This document shows, one piece after another, positions 21,688 to 33,529 of a DNA stretch of 54,932 bases. The stretch lies in NCBI RefSeq assembly GCF_000344175.1, contig NZ_ALWW01000014.1:1-54932 (forward strand), in the 5' to 3' direction. This stretch comes from Listeria fleischmannii subsp. fleischmannii LU2006-1 (GTDB taxonomy: Bacteria > Bacillota > Bacilli > Lactobacillales > Listeriaceae). The position numbers were made by a program, and so were the translations under genes. Numbering within the stretch: the first letter of the stretch is position 1; the number at the start of each line of letters is the position of its first letter. Below the pieces are notes generated by a model. That model was not told the origin of the DNA. It made no database searches and saw only the letters and a program-made list of their open reading frames with translations.

Positions 21688-22596
21688 TTGGAAGAAAAAA
21701 ACAAGCATGTACCGAAACCAGACTGGCTTAAAATCAAGATTTCGAGTAGTGAAAATTTCAAAGCTGTCAAAAATAATTTGCGCGAAAACAGGTTACACAC
21801 AGTTTGTGAGGAGGCGAGATGTCCCAATCTTCAAGAATGTTTTGGGGAAAGGAGGACGGCGACTTTTATGATTTTAGGCGATATTTGTACGCGGGCCTGC
21901 CGTTTTTGTGCCGTCACAACCGGGAAACCGACACATCTTGATTTAGGTGAACCAAAACGCGTGGCAGATTCTGTTTCCTATATGAAACTGCGTCATGTTG
22001 TCGTCACAGCTGTAGCACGCGATGATTTGCAAGACGGCGGTTCTGAAGTATTTGCTAATACAATTCGCGCTATTCGCTACAAAAATCCGGGTACAACCGT
22101 TGAAGTGCTACCTTCTGATATGAAAGGGGATTATAATAGCCTAAAAACGCTTTTAGATGCAGAACCAGACATTTTTAATCATAATATTGAAACAGTACGA
22201 CGACTCACTCCAAGTGTCCGCCACCGAGCAACATATGACCGCTCATTAGAACTTTTAAAACGTGTACGTGAAATGGCTCCTGATATGCCCACAAAATCCA
22301 GCATTATGGTTGGATTAGGTGAAACGAAAGAAGAAATTTTAGAAACAATGGACGATTTACTTGATCATGGAGTTGAAATTTTAACAATCGGCCAATATTT
22401 ACAACCGTCCAAAAAACATTTTCCAGTTGACTGCTACTATCATCCAAAAGAGTTTAGAGAACTAAAACGAATTGCACGTAAAAAAGGATTTATCCACTGT
22501 GAAGCAGGCCCTATGGTCAGATCCAGTTATCATGCAGATGAACAAGTAAATGAAGCCGCAAAAATGCGCCGTCAAGAAGCCGAACGCACAAACTAG
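21688..22596 (+). CDS. lipA: Lipoyl synthase
   Basis: Radical SAM enzyme that inserts two sulfurs into the protein-bound octanoyl chain. 302 residues. Auxiliary cluster cysteines are in [12 protein letters not shown], radical SAM cysteines in CTRACRFC, and the C-terminal RSSY motif ([11 protein letters not shown]) that ligates the auxiliary cluster is intact. I choose TTG 21688 because GGGGGA lies 7 bases ahead; the ATG at 21673 has no ribosome site. Together with lipM this gives de novo lipoylation. L. monocytogenes is known as a lipoate auxotroph, so the gene is notable here. Confidence 0.95.
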   Translation: MEEKNKHVPKPDWLKIKISSSENFKAVKNNLRENRLHTVCEEARCPNLQECFGERRTATFMILGDICTRACRFCAVTTGKPTHLDLGEPKRVADSVSYMKLRHVVVTAVARDDLQDGGSEVFANTIRAIRYKNPGTTVEVLPSDMKGDYNSLKTLLDAEPDIFNHNIETVRRLTPSVRHRATYDRSLELLKRVREMAPDMPTKSSIMVGLGETKEEILETMDDLLDHGVEILTIGQYLQPSKKHFPVDCYYHPKEFRELKRIARKKGFIHCEAGPMVRSSYHADEQVNEAAKMRRQEAERTN

Positions 22597-22697
22597 GCGC
22601 AACACAATATTTATATTCGTTAACACGAACTTTACCCCTCCTTTATCAAAGCCTAAAAAAAGCACTTTATAATAGGCATCAGGAGGGGATTTTACAT

Positions 22698-23597
22698 ATG
22701 AAAAAATGGATGAAAGTGACAGGTATTTCAGTAGTTTCAGCGAGTTTACTGCTCGCAGGATGTCAGGCGGAGGAAAATGCAAAAGCGGATAGTAAAAATG
22801 CAATTTTGGAGGAAAAAGTAGTACCCGGCAAGCAAATTGCACTAGAAGGCGCTATTAATGTGCGCGACCTCGGAGGATACAAAACGGAGGACGGAAAAAC
22901 CATAAAACCACATCGTCTAATTCGTTCTGCGGAACTTTATACGATTACCGGTAATGACATTGCTAAGCTCAAAAAAACGTATCAGTTAAAACAAATTGTT
23001 GATTTTAGAACAGATAGCGAAGTGGATAAAAAGCCTGATCCGCCCATTCAAAATGTGAAAAACACCCATGATTCAGTTATGAAAGATAACGGCGCATCAA
23101 CAAGTACAGAAGATTTAATAAAAAGTTTGAGCAAAATGGATAACCCAGAAAGTTTTCTAATAGAAGCCAATAAAAGTTTTGTAACCGATGAAAATTCGCG
23201 AAAAGCGTATAAAAAATTCTTTGATATTTTGTTAGAAAACAAAGAAGGTGCTGTCTTGTGGCATTGTACCGCCGGAAAGGACCGGGCCGGATTTGGCACC
23301 GCACTCGTTTTATCTGCCCTTGGTGTCCCTAAAGACAAGGTTACGGAGGACTATTTACTCTCCAACAAATATCGGGCGGACGAAAATGAAAAAGCCGTTC
23401 AGGCCGTCCTCGCAGAAACCAAAAACCAGCAAGCTGCTGACGGAATGAAGGCCGTCATGGAAGTCCGTGAAAGCTACTTAAACGCTGCGTTTGATGAAAT
23501 TGACAAAAAATACGGCTCACTAGACGCGTTTTTAAAAGATGGTTTAGGCTTAACTAAATCGGATATTAATAAACTCAAAAGTATGTATCTGGTGTAA
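22698..23597 (+). CDS. Tyrosine/serine phosphatase lipoprotein
   Basis: Secreted lipid-anchored protein phosphatase. 299 residues. Signal peptide with lipobox LLAGC (Cys about 22); then NVRDLGGYKTEDGKTIKPHRLIRSA, typical of the Y_phosphatase3 family, and the P-loop HCTAGKDRAGFG, which matches CxxGKDRxG of atypical PTP/lipid phosphatases. ATG start with AGGAGGGG. Listeria has related enzymes, such as the phosphatase LipA of L. monocytogenes (unrelated to lipoyl synthase). Monocistronic: a terminator follows. Confidence 0.9.
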   Translation: MKKWMKVTGISVVSASLLLAGCQAEENAKADSKNAILEEKVVPGKQIALEGAINVRDLGGYKTEDGKTIKPHRLIRSAELYTITGNDIAKLKKTYQLKQIVDFRTDSEVDKKPDPPIQNVKNTHDSVMKDNGASTSTEDLIKSLSKMDNPESFLIEANKSFVTDENSRKAYKKFFDILLENKEGAVLWHCTAGKDRAGFGTALVLSALGVPKDKVTEDYLLSNKYRADENEKAVQAVLAETKNQQAADGMKAVMEVRESYLNAAFDEIDKKYGSLDAFLKDGLGLTKSDINKLKSMYLV

Positions 23598-23603
23598 TAT
23601 TTT

Positions 23604-23630
23604 AAGCCGCCGCTAGCGGCTTTTTTTTTT
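23604..23630 (+). terminator. Terminator after the phosphatase gene
   Basis: GC-rich stem AAGCCGC / GCGGCTT with a 5-nt loop followed by ten T. Confidence 0.95.
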
Positions 23631-23695
23631 GTTTAGGCGCTCTACGGCCATGTATTTCAAACTAATTCAAATTATTTTTATAAAAAAGCTTGCTC

Positions 23696-23709
23696 TGTAA
23701 TGCATTACA
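23696..23709. promoter_or_regulatory. 14-bp palindrome before the GH1 gene
   Basis: TGTAATGCATTACA, a perfect palindrome 46 bases before the GH1 start and beside a possible TTGCTC hexamer (23690-23695). Candidate operator; regulator unknown. Confidence 0.4.
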
Positions 23710-23754
23710 TATTTTATAGTGGAGATGCAAATGAATTTTGAGAGGAGCTTCAAC

Positions 23755-25187
<1,433 letters not shown>

Positions 25188-25193
25188 CGCTGA

Positions 25194-25240
25194 TTTGACA
25201 GGTCTTAACGCAATTTATTAAGACCTGTCAAAAAAATTTT
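25194..25240 (+). terminator. Terminator after the GH1 gene
   Basis: 15-bp stem TTTGACAGGTCTTAA / TTAAGACCTGTCAAA, 9-nt loop, then A/T tract. Confidence 0.88.
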
Positions 25241-25249
25241 AAAAAGATA

Positions 25250-25278
25250 TTGCAAACGCTTTCTAGATATGATATATT
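25250..25278 (+). promoter_or_regulatory. PTS promoter overlapped by a cre site
   Basis: TTGCAA (25250-25255), 17 bp, TATATT (25273-25278). The cre sequence TTGCAAACGCTTTCT (25250-25264) fits the consensus WTGNAANCGNWNNCW fully and covers the -35, so CcpA repression in glucose is expected. Confidence 0.8.
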
Positions 25279-25292
25279 TAACTCATCACAAA

Positions 25293-25388
25293 GGATTGTT
25301 ACCAATTCATTGGGCAAAACCTAAGCTGATTTGAAGGATACGTGCAATTTATGCATTAAATCCTCAAATGAGTTTAGGTTTTTCTTTT
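25293..25388 (+). promoter_or_regulatory. RAT antiterminator overlapping a terminator
   Basis: GGATTGTTACCAATTC at 25293-25308 continuing to 25324 matches the ribonucleic antiterminator bound by BglG/LicT proteins. Its 3' part pairs in the alternative terminator: AAACCTAAGCT... (25317-25339) with ...TTTAGGTTT (25359-25381), then TTTCTTTT. When the sugar is present a LicT-type protein should hold the RAT and let transcription into the PTS gene. No such protein is encoded in this window. Confidence 0.9.
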
Positions 25389-25423
25389 GCCCAAAACAAT
25401 TTTAAGAAAGAAGGGGTTCGGCT

Positions 25424-27332
<1,909 letters not shown>

Positions 27333-27374
27333 GCCCATCTTTTTACCAAAAAACAAAAAGGGAGCAATGTGGAT

Positions 27375-28166
27375 ATGAAAAAACACATTTGGAAACTGCT
27401 GGTTGTTGTTTTAGGTATACTGTTACTCGCTGGATGTGGAATGAATGATAGTACTTCTACGAAAGAAAAGGCAGATGGTCCGGTTACGATTTATGTTACC
27501 CGTCACGGAAAAACAATGTTTAACACTGTGCACCGCGCACAAGGTTGGTCAGATACTCCGCTCACAAAGAAAGGCGTAGATGTAGCTCAGGATTTAGGTG
27601 ATGGTCTTACAGATGTTGATTTTAAAGCAGCGTATTCAAGTGACTCTGGTAGAGCAAGAGAAACAGCAAGAATTGTTCTTGATTCAAAAGGACAGAAGAA
27701 GCTAAATGCAGCAGAGAGTACCCAATTGCGAGAAGTTTGTTTTGGAAGTTATGAAGGTGATTTAGATGAAAATATGTGGGGAGATGTTGCAAAAAATCTA
27801 GGCTATCCCTCTCAAGAAGCGATGATGAAAGATTTTGCAACAGGAAAAGTCACATTAGAGATGTGCCTAGCAGAAATTGTAAAATTAGATCAGTCTGGTA
27901 GCGCGGAAAATTATGATACGGTCAAAAAACGAATGCAAGATAAACTTAAAAGTATTGCAAAAGAAAATGCAAAAAATGGCGGAGGAAATGTTTTAATTGT
28001 CAGCCACGGCATGTCAATTGGTGCCATGATTTCGGATATGACAGATGAATATAAAGGCCAGCAACTTGAAAACGCAAGCGTGACTAAAATCATATATGAG
28101 AATGGCAAATTTACAGTGGATTCCATTGGTGATATGAGTTATGTAGAAGCAGGTCAGAAAAAATAG
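27375..28166 (+). CDS. Histidine phosphatase (PGAM-like) lipoprotein
   Basis: 263 residues. Signal peptide with lipobox LLAGC (Cys about 21), then phosphoglycerate mutase/histidine phosphatase fold: catalytic motif VTRHGKTMFN (RHG), SDTPLTKKG, YSSDSGRARETA and the second catalytic His in VLIVSHGMSIG. Surface-anchored phosphatase of unknown substrate. I use ATG 27375, ten bases after GGGAG; a GTG two codons upstream is too close. It follows the PTS gene by about 40 bases with no terminator in between, so it may be co-transcribed with the beta-glucoside permease. Confidence 0.88.
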   Translation: MKKHIWKLLVVVLGILLLAGCGMNDSTSTKEKADGPVTIYVTRHGKTMFNTVHRAQGWSDTPLTKKGVDVAQDLGDGLTDVDFKAAYSSDSGRARETARIVLDSKGQKKLNAAESTQLREVCFGSYEGDLDENMWGDVAKNLGYPSQEAMMKDFATGKVTLEMCLAEIVKLDQSGSAENYDTVKKRMQDKLKSIAKENAKNGGGNVLIVSHGMSIGAMISDMTDEYKGQQLENASVTKIIYENGKFTVDSIGDMSYVEAGQKK

Positions 28167-28180
28167 TTAAAATTTGAAAG

Positions 28181-28219
28181 TGAAAACGTACAATTAAACG
28201 TGCGTTTTCATTTTTTTTT
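28181..28219 (+). terminator. Terminator after the histidine phosphatase gene
   Basis: Stem TGAAAACG (28181-28188) / CGTTTTCA (28203-28210) followed by nine T. Confidence 0.8.
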
Positions 28220-28250
28220 CGCTAAAATAGCTCGTATAGGAGGCGTTTCG

Positions 28251-29093
28251 ATGATTTTAGATTATGGAAGTAAGATAGGTGTGATTGCTTGTTCAAACGG
28301 ACGCCAGGCGAGTAGGATGGCGGAATATAAGGCGCTTTATAAAAAATTAGAAGACAAGTATGGCATCAGTGTCGTGGAAGCCAAAACAATTTATGCTTCG
28401 GGAAACTCTATTTTTAGCGGAACACCAAATGAAAGGGCGCATGAATTACATAATTTATATGGAAATAAGGATATTCAGGCGATATTTGATATTTCAGGTG
28501 GGGACGTCGCGAATCAAATTTTGCCTTTTTTAGATTTTGAATGGATAAGAAAGCATGAAAAGCCGTTTATCGGCTATAGTGATTTAACGACAATTTTAAA
28601 TAGTATTTATACCTTAACGGATATGCCAGGCGTGTTGTTTCATTTAGGTAGCGATAGCTTAGTCGAATTTGAACGATATTTTATTAAAGGGGAGAAAGTG
28701 GTGTTAAAAGGCGATTTTATGTCCCTTGATAACAGTCTTAGTGGCATATTGATTGGGGGGAATATTCGTTGTTTCTTAAAGCTTGCGGGAACTCCATATA
28801 TGCCCGATTTTCATCATAAAATCCTTTTGTTGGAAGCGCAAAGTGGGGATGTTTCGAAAATTGCAACGTTTATTGCGCAATATGAGCAGTTAGGAGCTTT
28901 TTCTAGGTGTAAAGGTCTTATTTTAGGACAGTTTACGGAAGCAGAAGAAAAAGGCATCCGTCCGCAAATTGACACCCTTTTTAAGGAAATTGGAGAAAAA
29001 TATCAACTACCCATTTTTAAAACAAATCAAATTGGGCATGCGCCTCATTCGATAGCGGTGCCTATTGGTCGGGAAATTTCTATAAAAAACTAA
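28251..29093 (+). CDS. LD-carboxypeptidase / MccF-like peptidase (S66)
   Basis: 280 residues. S66 serine peptidase family: DISGGDVANQILPFLD, the nucleophile Ser in FIGYSDLTTILN, Glu in ILLLEAQSGD and His in IGHAPHSIAVPIG are the family triad. Members either trim tetrapeptides in cell-wall recycling (LdcA) or cleave the microcin C toxin (MccF). The overall form, including YGSKIGVIACSNG, is nearer to MccF, and L. monocytogenes has an MccF homologue beside its own beta-glucoside PTS gene. Start ATG 28251 has ATAGGAGGCG upstream. Substrate here not known. Confidence 0.85.
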   Translation: MILDYGSKIGVIACSNGRQASRMAEYKALYKKLEDKYGISVVEAKTIYASGNSIFSGTPNERAHELHNLYGNKDIQAIFDISGGDVANQILPFLDFEWIRKHEKPFIGYSDLTTILNSIYTLTDMPGVLFHLGSDSLVEFERYFIKGEKVVLKGDFMSLDNSLSGILIGGNIRCFLKLAGTPYMPDFHHKILLLEAQSGDVSKIATFIAQYEQLGAFSRCKGLILGQFTEAEEKGIRPQIDTLFKEIGEKYQLPIFKTNQIGHAPHSIAVPIGREISIKN

Positions 29094-29210
29094 TCGATTT
29101 TTCATGATTCTTTGATTTGCTTTTCATTTGCGAGCTGTATCATAGGTTTTGTAAACAAGGCGGCAATTACTTTTCCCCTTTTTTGTGATTGTTCGTCAAA
29201 CTCCTTTTTT

Positions 29211-29240
29211 AACCAGTATAATTATACTGGTTTTTTTTTG
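29211..29240 (+). terminator. Terminator about 120 bases after the S66 gene
   Basis: Perfect palindrome AACCAGTATAATTATACTGG with TT added on the right, followed by nine T. The 117 bases between the gene and this hairpin hold no gene I can see. Confidence 0.85.
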
Positions 29241-29320
29241 TGAAAAAATGAAGGCGTTTTATTGCACACAACTTGTTAAGGTGGTAACATTAAGAAAAAG
29301 CATAAAAGGAGAGTTACGTG

Positions 29321-29659
29321 ATGAAAGTAGAAGGATTACTTGGTTTTTTAGGGGCGGCGCTCGGTATCGCTTTTAGTTTAATGGTACTGACAATTCCAGG
29401 GATTTCACAAGCGCTTGAAGAAGAATCCGTTGCATTTTATATTTTGACTAGTGGAGCGCTCATTTTATCTGCTATTGGTCTTGTGGGATCATTTGTTGTT
29501 TCACATAAACCGCGTATGGGCGGAGTTATGATGGTTGCAGCTGCAATTGGCGGCACAATGTCAGTTTCGATGATGTTTTTAGTCCCAATCATGCTTCTAG
29601 CGCTTGGTGGATTAATTGCTTTAGTGAATTACGAAGAAGCAGAAACTGAAAAAGCATAA
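29321..29659 (+). CDS. Small four-span membrane protein
   Basis: 112 residues with four hydrophobic segments: about 5-26, 41-63, 70-88 and 88-105, ending in an acidic tail. Resembles the DUF4064-type small membrane proteins common in Listeria and Bacillus. ATG 29321 has AAAGGAGAG eight bases upstream; the adjoining GTG is an alternative. Function not known. Own terminator follows. Confidence 0.75.
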   Translation: MKVEGLLGFLGAALGIAFSLMVLTIPGISQALEEESVAFYILTSGALILSAIGLVGSFVVSHKPRMGGVMMVAAAIGGTMSVSMMFLVPIMLLALGGLIALVNYEEAETEKA

Positions 29660-29677
29660 AACTAAAAATATACGACA

Positions 29678-29713
29678 AAAAAGAGCGTCTTGTGCCTGAA
29701 GACGCTCTTTTAA
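29678..29713 (+). terminator. Terminator
   Basis: Stem AAAAGAGCGTCTT / AAGACGCTCTTTT, 7-nt loop, T-rich 3' side. Confidence 0.9.
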
Positions 29714-29962
29714 TTATGAGAAATTTTTAAATACAGTTGTCCAGTTTCCGCTGGTACAACAATAAGATAACATATTTTTCAAAAGAAGTCTGTGGATATT
29801 TTTTGACGATTTTATGAAAAAATTCACATTTTTAATTTATCACTTTAGCGGATTTTGTGAACCATTTGTTAAAGTTTTGTTAAATCAATCGAAAGTAGGA
29901 TAAAATCATGTAAAAGCTATGATACAATGAATTGACTATTTTAGACAAAAGGAAGTGAATGC

Positions 29963-30626
29963 TTGGTGGATTTTATTTCATGGTTATTTGATTTTATCCT
30001 TCATATTGATCAACATTTGGTTGAGATTATCAACACATTTGGAATTTGGACATATATTATTTTGTTTTTAAATTGTATTTATTGAAACAGGATTAGTCGT
30101 CTTTCCGTTTTTACCGGGAGACTCTCTCTTATTTGCTGGCGGGGCACTAGCCGTTTTAGATGGCTCTGTGTTAAAAATTGTTCCACTTATTATCGTATTA
30201 TGGATTGCTGCCGTTCTTGGAGACACGGTCAATTACCATATCGGTAAAAAAATAGGGACGAGCATCCCAGAAGATAGTTGGTTCGGAAAAATCATTAACC
30301 GAGAAAAAATGGAAAAAGCCGAAGCGTTTTTTAATAAACATGGTGGTAAAACCATTTTCATCGCTCGTTTTATGCCGTTTATCCGGACATTCGCGCCATT
30401 TGTAGCAGGTGCGAGTCGGATGAATTATCGTTATTTTTTAAACTATAATGTGTTAGGCGCAACTGTTTGGGTACTTCTATGTACGCTAGCGGGTTATTTC
30501 TTTGGAAATATACCAATCGTAAAAGATAACTTCTCTATAGTTGTTCTAGGTATTATTTTTGTATCTGTAATTCCAATGTTTGTTTCATTTTTTCAAGCAA
30601 AATTCAGAAAAAAGAAAGAGAATTAA
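29963..30626 (+). CDS. DedA family membrane protein (apparent +1 frameshift)
   Basis: About 220 residues when restored. DedA/VTT-domain proteins act in lipid carrier or phospholipid translocation and envelope homeostasis. The conserved stretch ETGLVVFPFLPGDSLLFAGG and FIARFMPFIRTFAPFVAGASRM are clear. The frame breaks in the AAA at 30070-30072: removing one A gives LFLIVFIETGLVV. Start TTG 29963 (or GTG 29966) is preceded by AAGGAAGTG. A candidate promoter is TTGTTA (29877-29882), 18 bp, TAAAAT (29901-29906). In L. monocytogenes a DedA gene likewise precedes arcA. Confidence 0.85.
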
Positions 30627-30669
30627 TAAAAGTCGAAATGTCCTTTGTGCATTTCGACTTTTATTTTTT
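30625..30669 (+). terminator. Terminator after dedA
   Basis: 16-bp stem AATAAAAGTCGAAATG / CATTTCGACTTTTATT, 9-nt loop, T tract; it overlaps the last codon. Confidence 0.92.
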
Positions 30670-30727
30670 AGCCCAATGTTCATCTTTTTAAGAAGAGGGT
30701 AAAAATGGTAAGAAGGATGTGATACTA

Positions 30728-31939
30728 ATGAAACTAGAAATAAATTCGGAAATTGGTAAATTAAATCAAGTGGTTGTGAAACGACCTGGGCAGGAATTAG
30801 AAAATTTAACGCCTCAATTTTTACAAGAATTTTTGTTTGATGATATTCCTTTTTTACCGGCTATTCAAAAAGAACACGATTATTTTGTAAATGTTCTTTT
30901 AAAAAATGGCGCGGAAGTTTTTTATTTAGAAGATTTAGTTCAAGAGGCCATCAGGTCGGAGGATGTTCGTGCGGCTTTTATTCAAGATGTAGTGAAAGAG
31001 GCAGGGCAGTTTGGCGAAGAAGCTGACTATATCACTTCTTATTTAGAAACATTTGATTTAGAGACGCTAGTTCAAAAAGTCATGACTGGGGTTCGAAAAA
31101 CAGATTTGCCAAAAAGACGCATAAAACGCTTAGATGAGATGCTTGAACATCGAAGCCCTTTTTATTTGGCGCCTCTTCCAAACCTTTACTTCACTCGTGA
31201 TCCAGCAGCAGTCATAGGGCGCGGTTTGGTCATCAATCATATGTTTCAACCAGCCAGAAAACGTGAATCCTTTTTCATGAAATTTATTGCAACCCATCAC
31301 CCCGACTTTTTAGAAAAAACCGCCCCTATTTGGTTTGACCGTAATAGTCCATATACGCTTGAGGGCGGCGATATAATCATCCTTTCAGAAAAAATTCTTG
31401 CTATCGGGATATCGGAGCGAACGGACCCACGAGCGATTCAATTTCTAGCGACAAACTTATTTCAGACGAACCCAACTATCGAAAAAATAATAGCTATTGA
31501 GCTTCCTAAAAGCCGTTCATTTATGCATCTAGATACAGTTTTTACAATGGTTTCAAAAAACCAATTTATTATCCATCCGAGCGTTATCTCGAGCGATTTA
31601 AACTTCTTTACTATGGAATGGGAAAAATCTAGTAATGAAGTTAAAATTACGGCTGAAAATGATATAAAAGCCGCTTTAAAAAAAGCGCTACAAGTTCCCG
31701 AAGTCGATTTAATCCCTTGCGGCGGCAATGATTTTATTAATGCTGACCGTGAACAATGGAATGATGGTGCAAATACTCTTGCAATAAAACCGGGGGAAGT
31801 CGTTACATATAACCGAAACCAAGTCTCCAATGAACTTTTGAAACAACATGGTATAAAAGTGCATGAAATTATTAGTTCCGAGCTATCACGTGGTCGCGGA
31901 GGTCCAAGATGTATGACGATGCCACTTTGGCGGAGCTAA
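30728..31939 (+). CDS. arcA: Arginine deiminase
   Basis: Hydrolyses arginine to citrulline and ammonia, first step of the arginine deiminase route, used for ATP and acid tolerance. 403 residues. Active-site features: YFTRDPAAV, YTLEGGD (Asp), MHLDTVFTM (His-Asp) and the catalytic Cys in RGGPRCMTMPLWR. ATG 30728 lies ten bases after AAGGA; a GTG three codons earlier is possible. arcB and arcC are not adjacent, the same solitary arrangement as in L. monocytogenes. Confidence 0.95.
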   Translation: MKLEINSEIGKLNQVVVKRPGQELENLTPQFLQEFLFDDIPFLPAIQKEHDYFVNVLLKNGAEVFYLEDLVQEAIRSEDVRAAFIQDVVKEAGQFGEEADYITSYLETFDLETLVQKVMTGVRKTDLPKRRIKRLDEMLEHRSPFYLAPLPNLYFTRDPAAVIGRGLVINHMFQPARKRESFFMKFIATHHPDFLEKTAPIWFDRNSPYTLEGGDIIILSEKILAIGISERTDPRAIQFLATNLFQTNPTIEKIIAIELPKSRSFMHLDTVFTMVSKNQFIIHPSVISSDLNFFTMEWEKSSNEVKITAENDIKAALKKALQVPEVDLIPCGGNDFINADREQWNDGANTLAIKPGEVVTYNRNQVSNELLKQHGIKVHEIISSELSRGRGGPRCMTMPLWRS

Positions 31940-31961
31940 AAAATGATTTTGTATAAATTTA

Positions 31962-31990
31962 TTGATGAGCGTTTCTCACTATGATATAAT
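31962..31990 (+). promoter_or_regulatory. Promoter of rpsF-ssb-rpsR
   Basis: TTGATG (31962-31967), 17 bp, TATAAT (31985-31990). Transcript leader of about 120 nt before rpsF. Confidence 0.75.
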
Positions 31991-32064
31991 ACTATATTGT
32001 GAGTAATTATAAATTATTCCTTGCTCGTTTCTATTTGATAGATAATAATTTTATCAGTTAGAGG

Positions 32065-32115
32065 CAGGATATGTATCTTGCTAGAGCCGCTAAGACCACA
32101 AGGAGGTGTAAAAAG
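32065..32115 (+). promoter_or_regulatory. Possible S6:S18 leader element
   Basis: The end of the rpsF leader has CTTG ... GAGCCGCTAAGACCACAAG before the ribosome site AGGAGGTG; CTTG and CAAG can pair and enclose a CCG. Many bacteria have an S6:S18-binding hairpin with a conserved CCG here that represses translation. I could not verify the full fold. Confidence 0.35.
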
Positions 32116-32409
32116 ATGGCTAGAAAATACGAAATTAACTACATCATTCGTCCGAACATTGAAGAAGATGAAAAGAAAGCGTTAGTTGAACGTTTTGATG
32201 GAATCTTAACAAGCAATGGTGCGGAGATCATCGAATCAAAAGAATGGGGTAAACGTCGCTTGGCTTATGAAATCCAAGACTTCCGTGATGGATTTTACCA
32301 CATCGTTAAAATTTCTACTGAAAACGCTGATTCTATCAACGAATTTGATCGTTTAGTAAAAATTTCTGATGATATCATTCGTCATATTATCGTTAAAGAA
32401 GAAGAATAA
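32116..32409 (+). CDS. rpsF: 30S ribosomal protein S6
   Basis: 97 residues, complete S6 family protein ([20 protein letters not shown] ... [19 protein letters not shown]). Start ATG 32116 follows a full AGGAGGTG ribosome site; the longer frame is not used. First gene of rpsF-ssb-rpsR; S6 and S18 pair in the 30S platform. Confidence 0.97.
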   Translation: MARKYEINYIIRPNIEEDEKKALVERFDGILTSNGAEIIESKEWGKRRLAYEIQDFRDGFYHIVKISTENADSINEFDRLVKISDDIIRHIIVKEEE

Positions 32410-32464
32410 AATTAACTCAAGGGGATTGCCCTTGATTGACTAAATGAGAGGAGGCTTATTCTAG

Positions 32465-32992
32465 ATGATGAACCGTGTCATTTTAGTAGGTCGTTTGACT
32501 AAAGATCCTGAACTTCGCTATACTCCTGCTGGTGTTGCTGTTGCGACATTTACATTAGCTGTAAATCGGACATTCACTAACCAACAAGGAGAACGTGAAG
32601 CAGACTTCATTAATTGTGTTGTTTGGCGTAAACCCGCTGAAAACGTAGCAAATTTCCTTAAAAAAGGAAGTCTTGCTGGTGTTGATGGTCGAGTTCAAAC
32701 ACGTAATTATGAAGGCCAAGATGGAAAGCGTGTGTATGTAACTGAAGTCGTTGCTGAAAGTGTCCAATTCCTAGAGCCACGTAATGCAAATAGTGGTGGT
32801 GGAAATGGCTACCAAAGTAATAACGGTGGCGGTTATAACAACAATAATAACAGCTATAATCAAGAACCTGCTGGCGGTGGTTATAATCAGAATCAGCAAT
32901 CTCAATCTCAAGGTTATCAGCAAACAAATAATGATCCTTTTGCTAGTGACGGAAAACCAATCGACATTTCAGATGACGATTTGCCGTTCTAA
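32465..32992 (+). CDS. ssb: Single-stranded DNA-binding protein
   Basis: 175 residues. OB fold at about 1-110 ([40 protein letters not shown]), a Gly/Asn/Gln-rich flexible linker, and the acidic tip DISDDDLPF that recruits replication and repair partners. Placed between the S6 and S18 genes as in other Bacillales. GAGAGGAGG ribosome site. Frames on other strands in the low-complexity linker are shadows. Confidence 0.97.
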   Translation: MMNRVILVGRLTKDPELRYTPAGVAVATFTLAVNRTFTNQQGEREADFINCVVWRKPAENVANFLKKGSLAGVDGRVQTRNYEGQDGKRVYVTEVVAESVQFLEPRNANSGGGNGYQSNNGGGYNNNNNSYNQEPAGGGYNQNQQSQSQGYQQTNNDPFASDGKPIDISDDDLPF

Positions 32993-33044
32993 ACGGATTA
33001 TGTTGCTTAACCAAAATTCCATGTAGAGAATAGGAGGAGAAATT

Positions 33045-33284
33045 ATGGCTGGAGGACGCAGAGGCGGACGTCGTCGTAAAAAAGTATGTTATTTTACAGC
33101 TAACGGCATTACGCACATCGACTATAAAGATGTAGAGTTACTTAAAAAATTCATCTCTGAACGTGGTAAAATTTTACCTCGTCGTGTAACTGGTACAAGC
33201 GCTAAATATCAACGTAAATTAACTGTTGCTATTAAACGTGCTCGTCAAATGGCATTATTACCATTTGTTGCAGATGAAAAATAA
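33045..33284 (+). CDS. rpsR: 30S ribosomal protein S18
   Basis: 79 residues. Basic N terminus [11 protein letters not shown] and conserved [52 protein letters not shown] ribosome site. Last gene of the operon, followed by a terminator. Confidence 0.97.
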   Translation: MAGGRRGGRRRKKVCYFTANGITHIDYKDVELLKKFISERGKILPRRVTGTSAKYQRKLTVAIKRARQMALLPFVADEK

Positions 33285-33295
33285 AATTTAAATTT

Positions 33296-33320
33296 GATGC
33301 CCCTTTTTAGGGGTATTTTG
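33296..33320 (+). terminator. Terminator after rpsR
   Basis: Stem ATGCCCCT (33297-33304) / AGGGGTAT (33309-33316) with a TTTT loop and T-rich tail. Confidence 0.85.
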
Positions 33321-33529
33321 TATGTTTTTTTTAAGAAGAATTTTCAGTAAAATCATTTTGAAAGACCTAATGACAAATACTAAACTCCTGTTTTAATTTT
33401 AAGTAAAGTATACAAAAATGATGAAAAAAAGCACGATTTTGGTTGTTTAGGACTAAAAACCGACATTTCAGGGTATTTTTCGTTTTAGATGGTTATTTCG
33501 AGGTAAAATAGTAGGTGGAGGTGAAATAA

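Noticed and set aside
29056-29080. Third Noc-like site (CGGGAAAT) in the S66 peptidase gene
   Set aside because: Three mismatches in the other half; not convincing in AT-rich coding sequence.
32658-33026. Frames overlapping the ssb linker on both strands
   Set aside because: Produced by low-complexity Gly/Asn/Gln codons; ssb explains the region.
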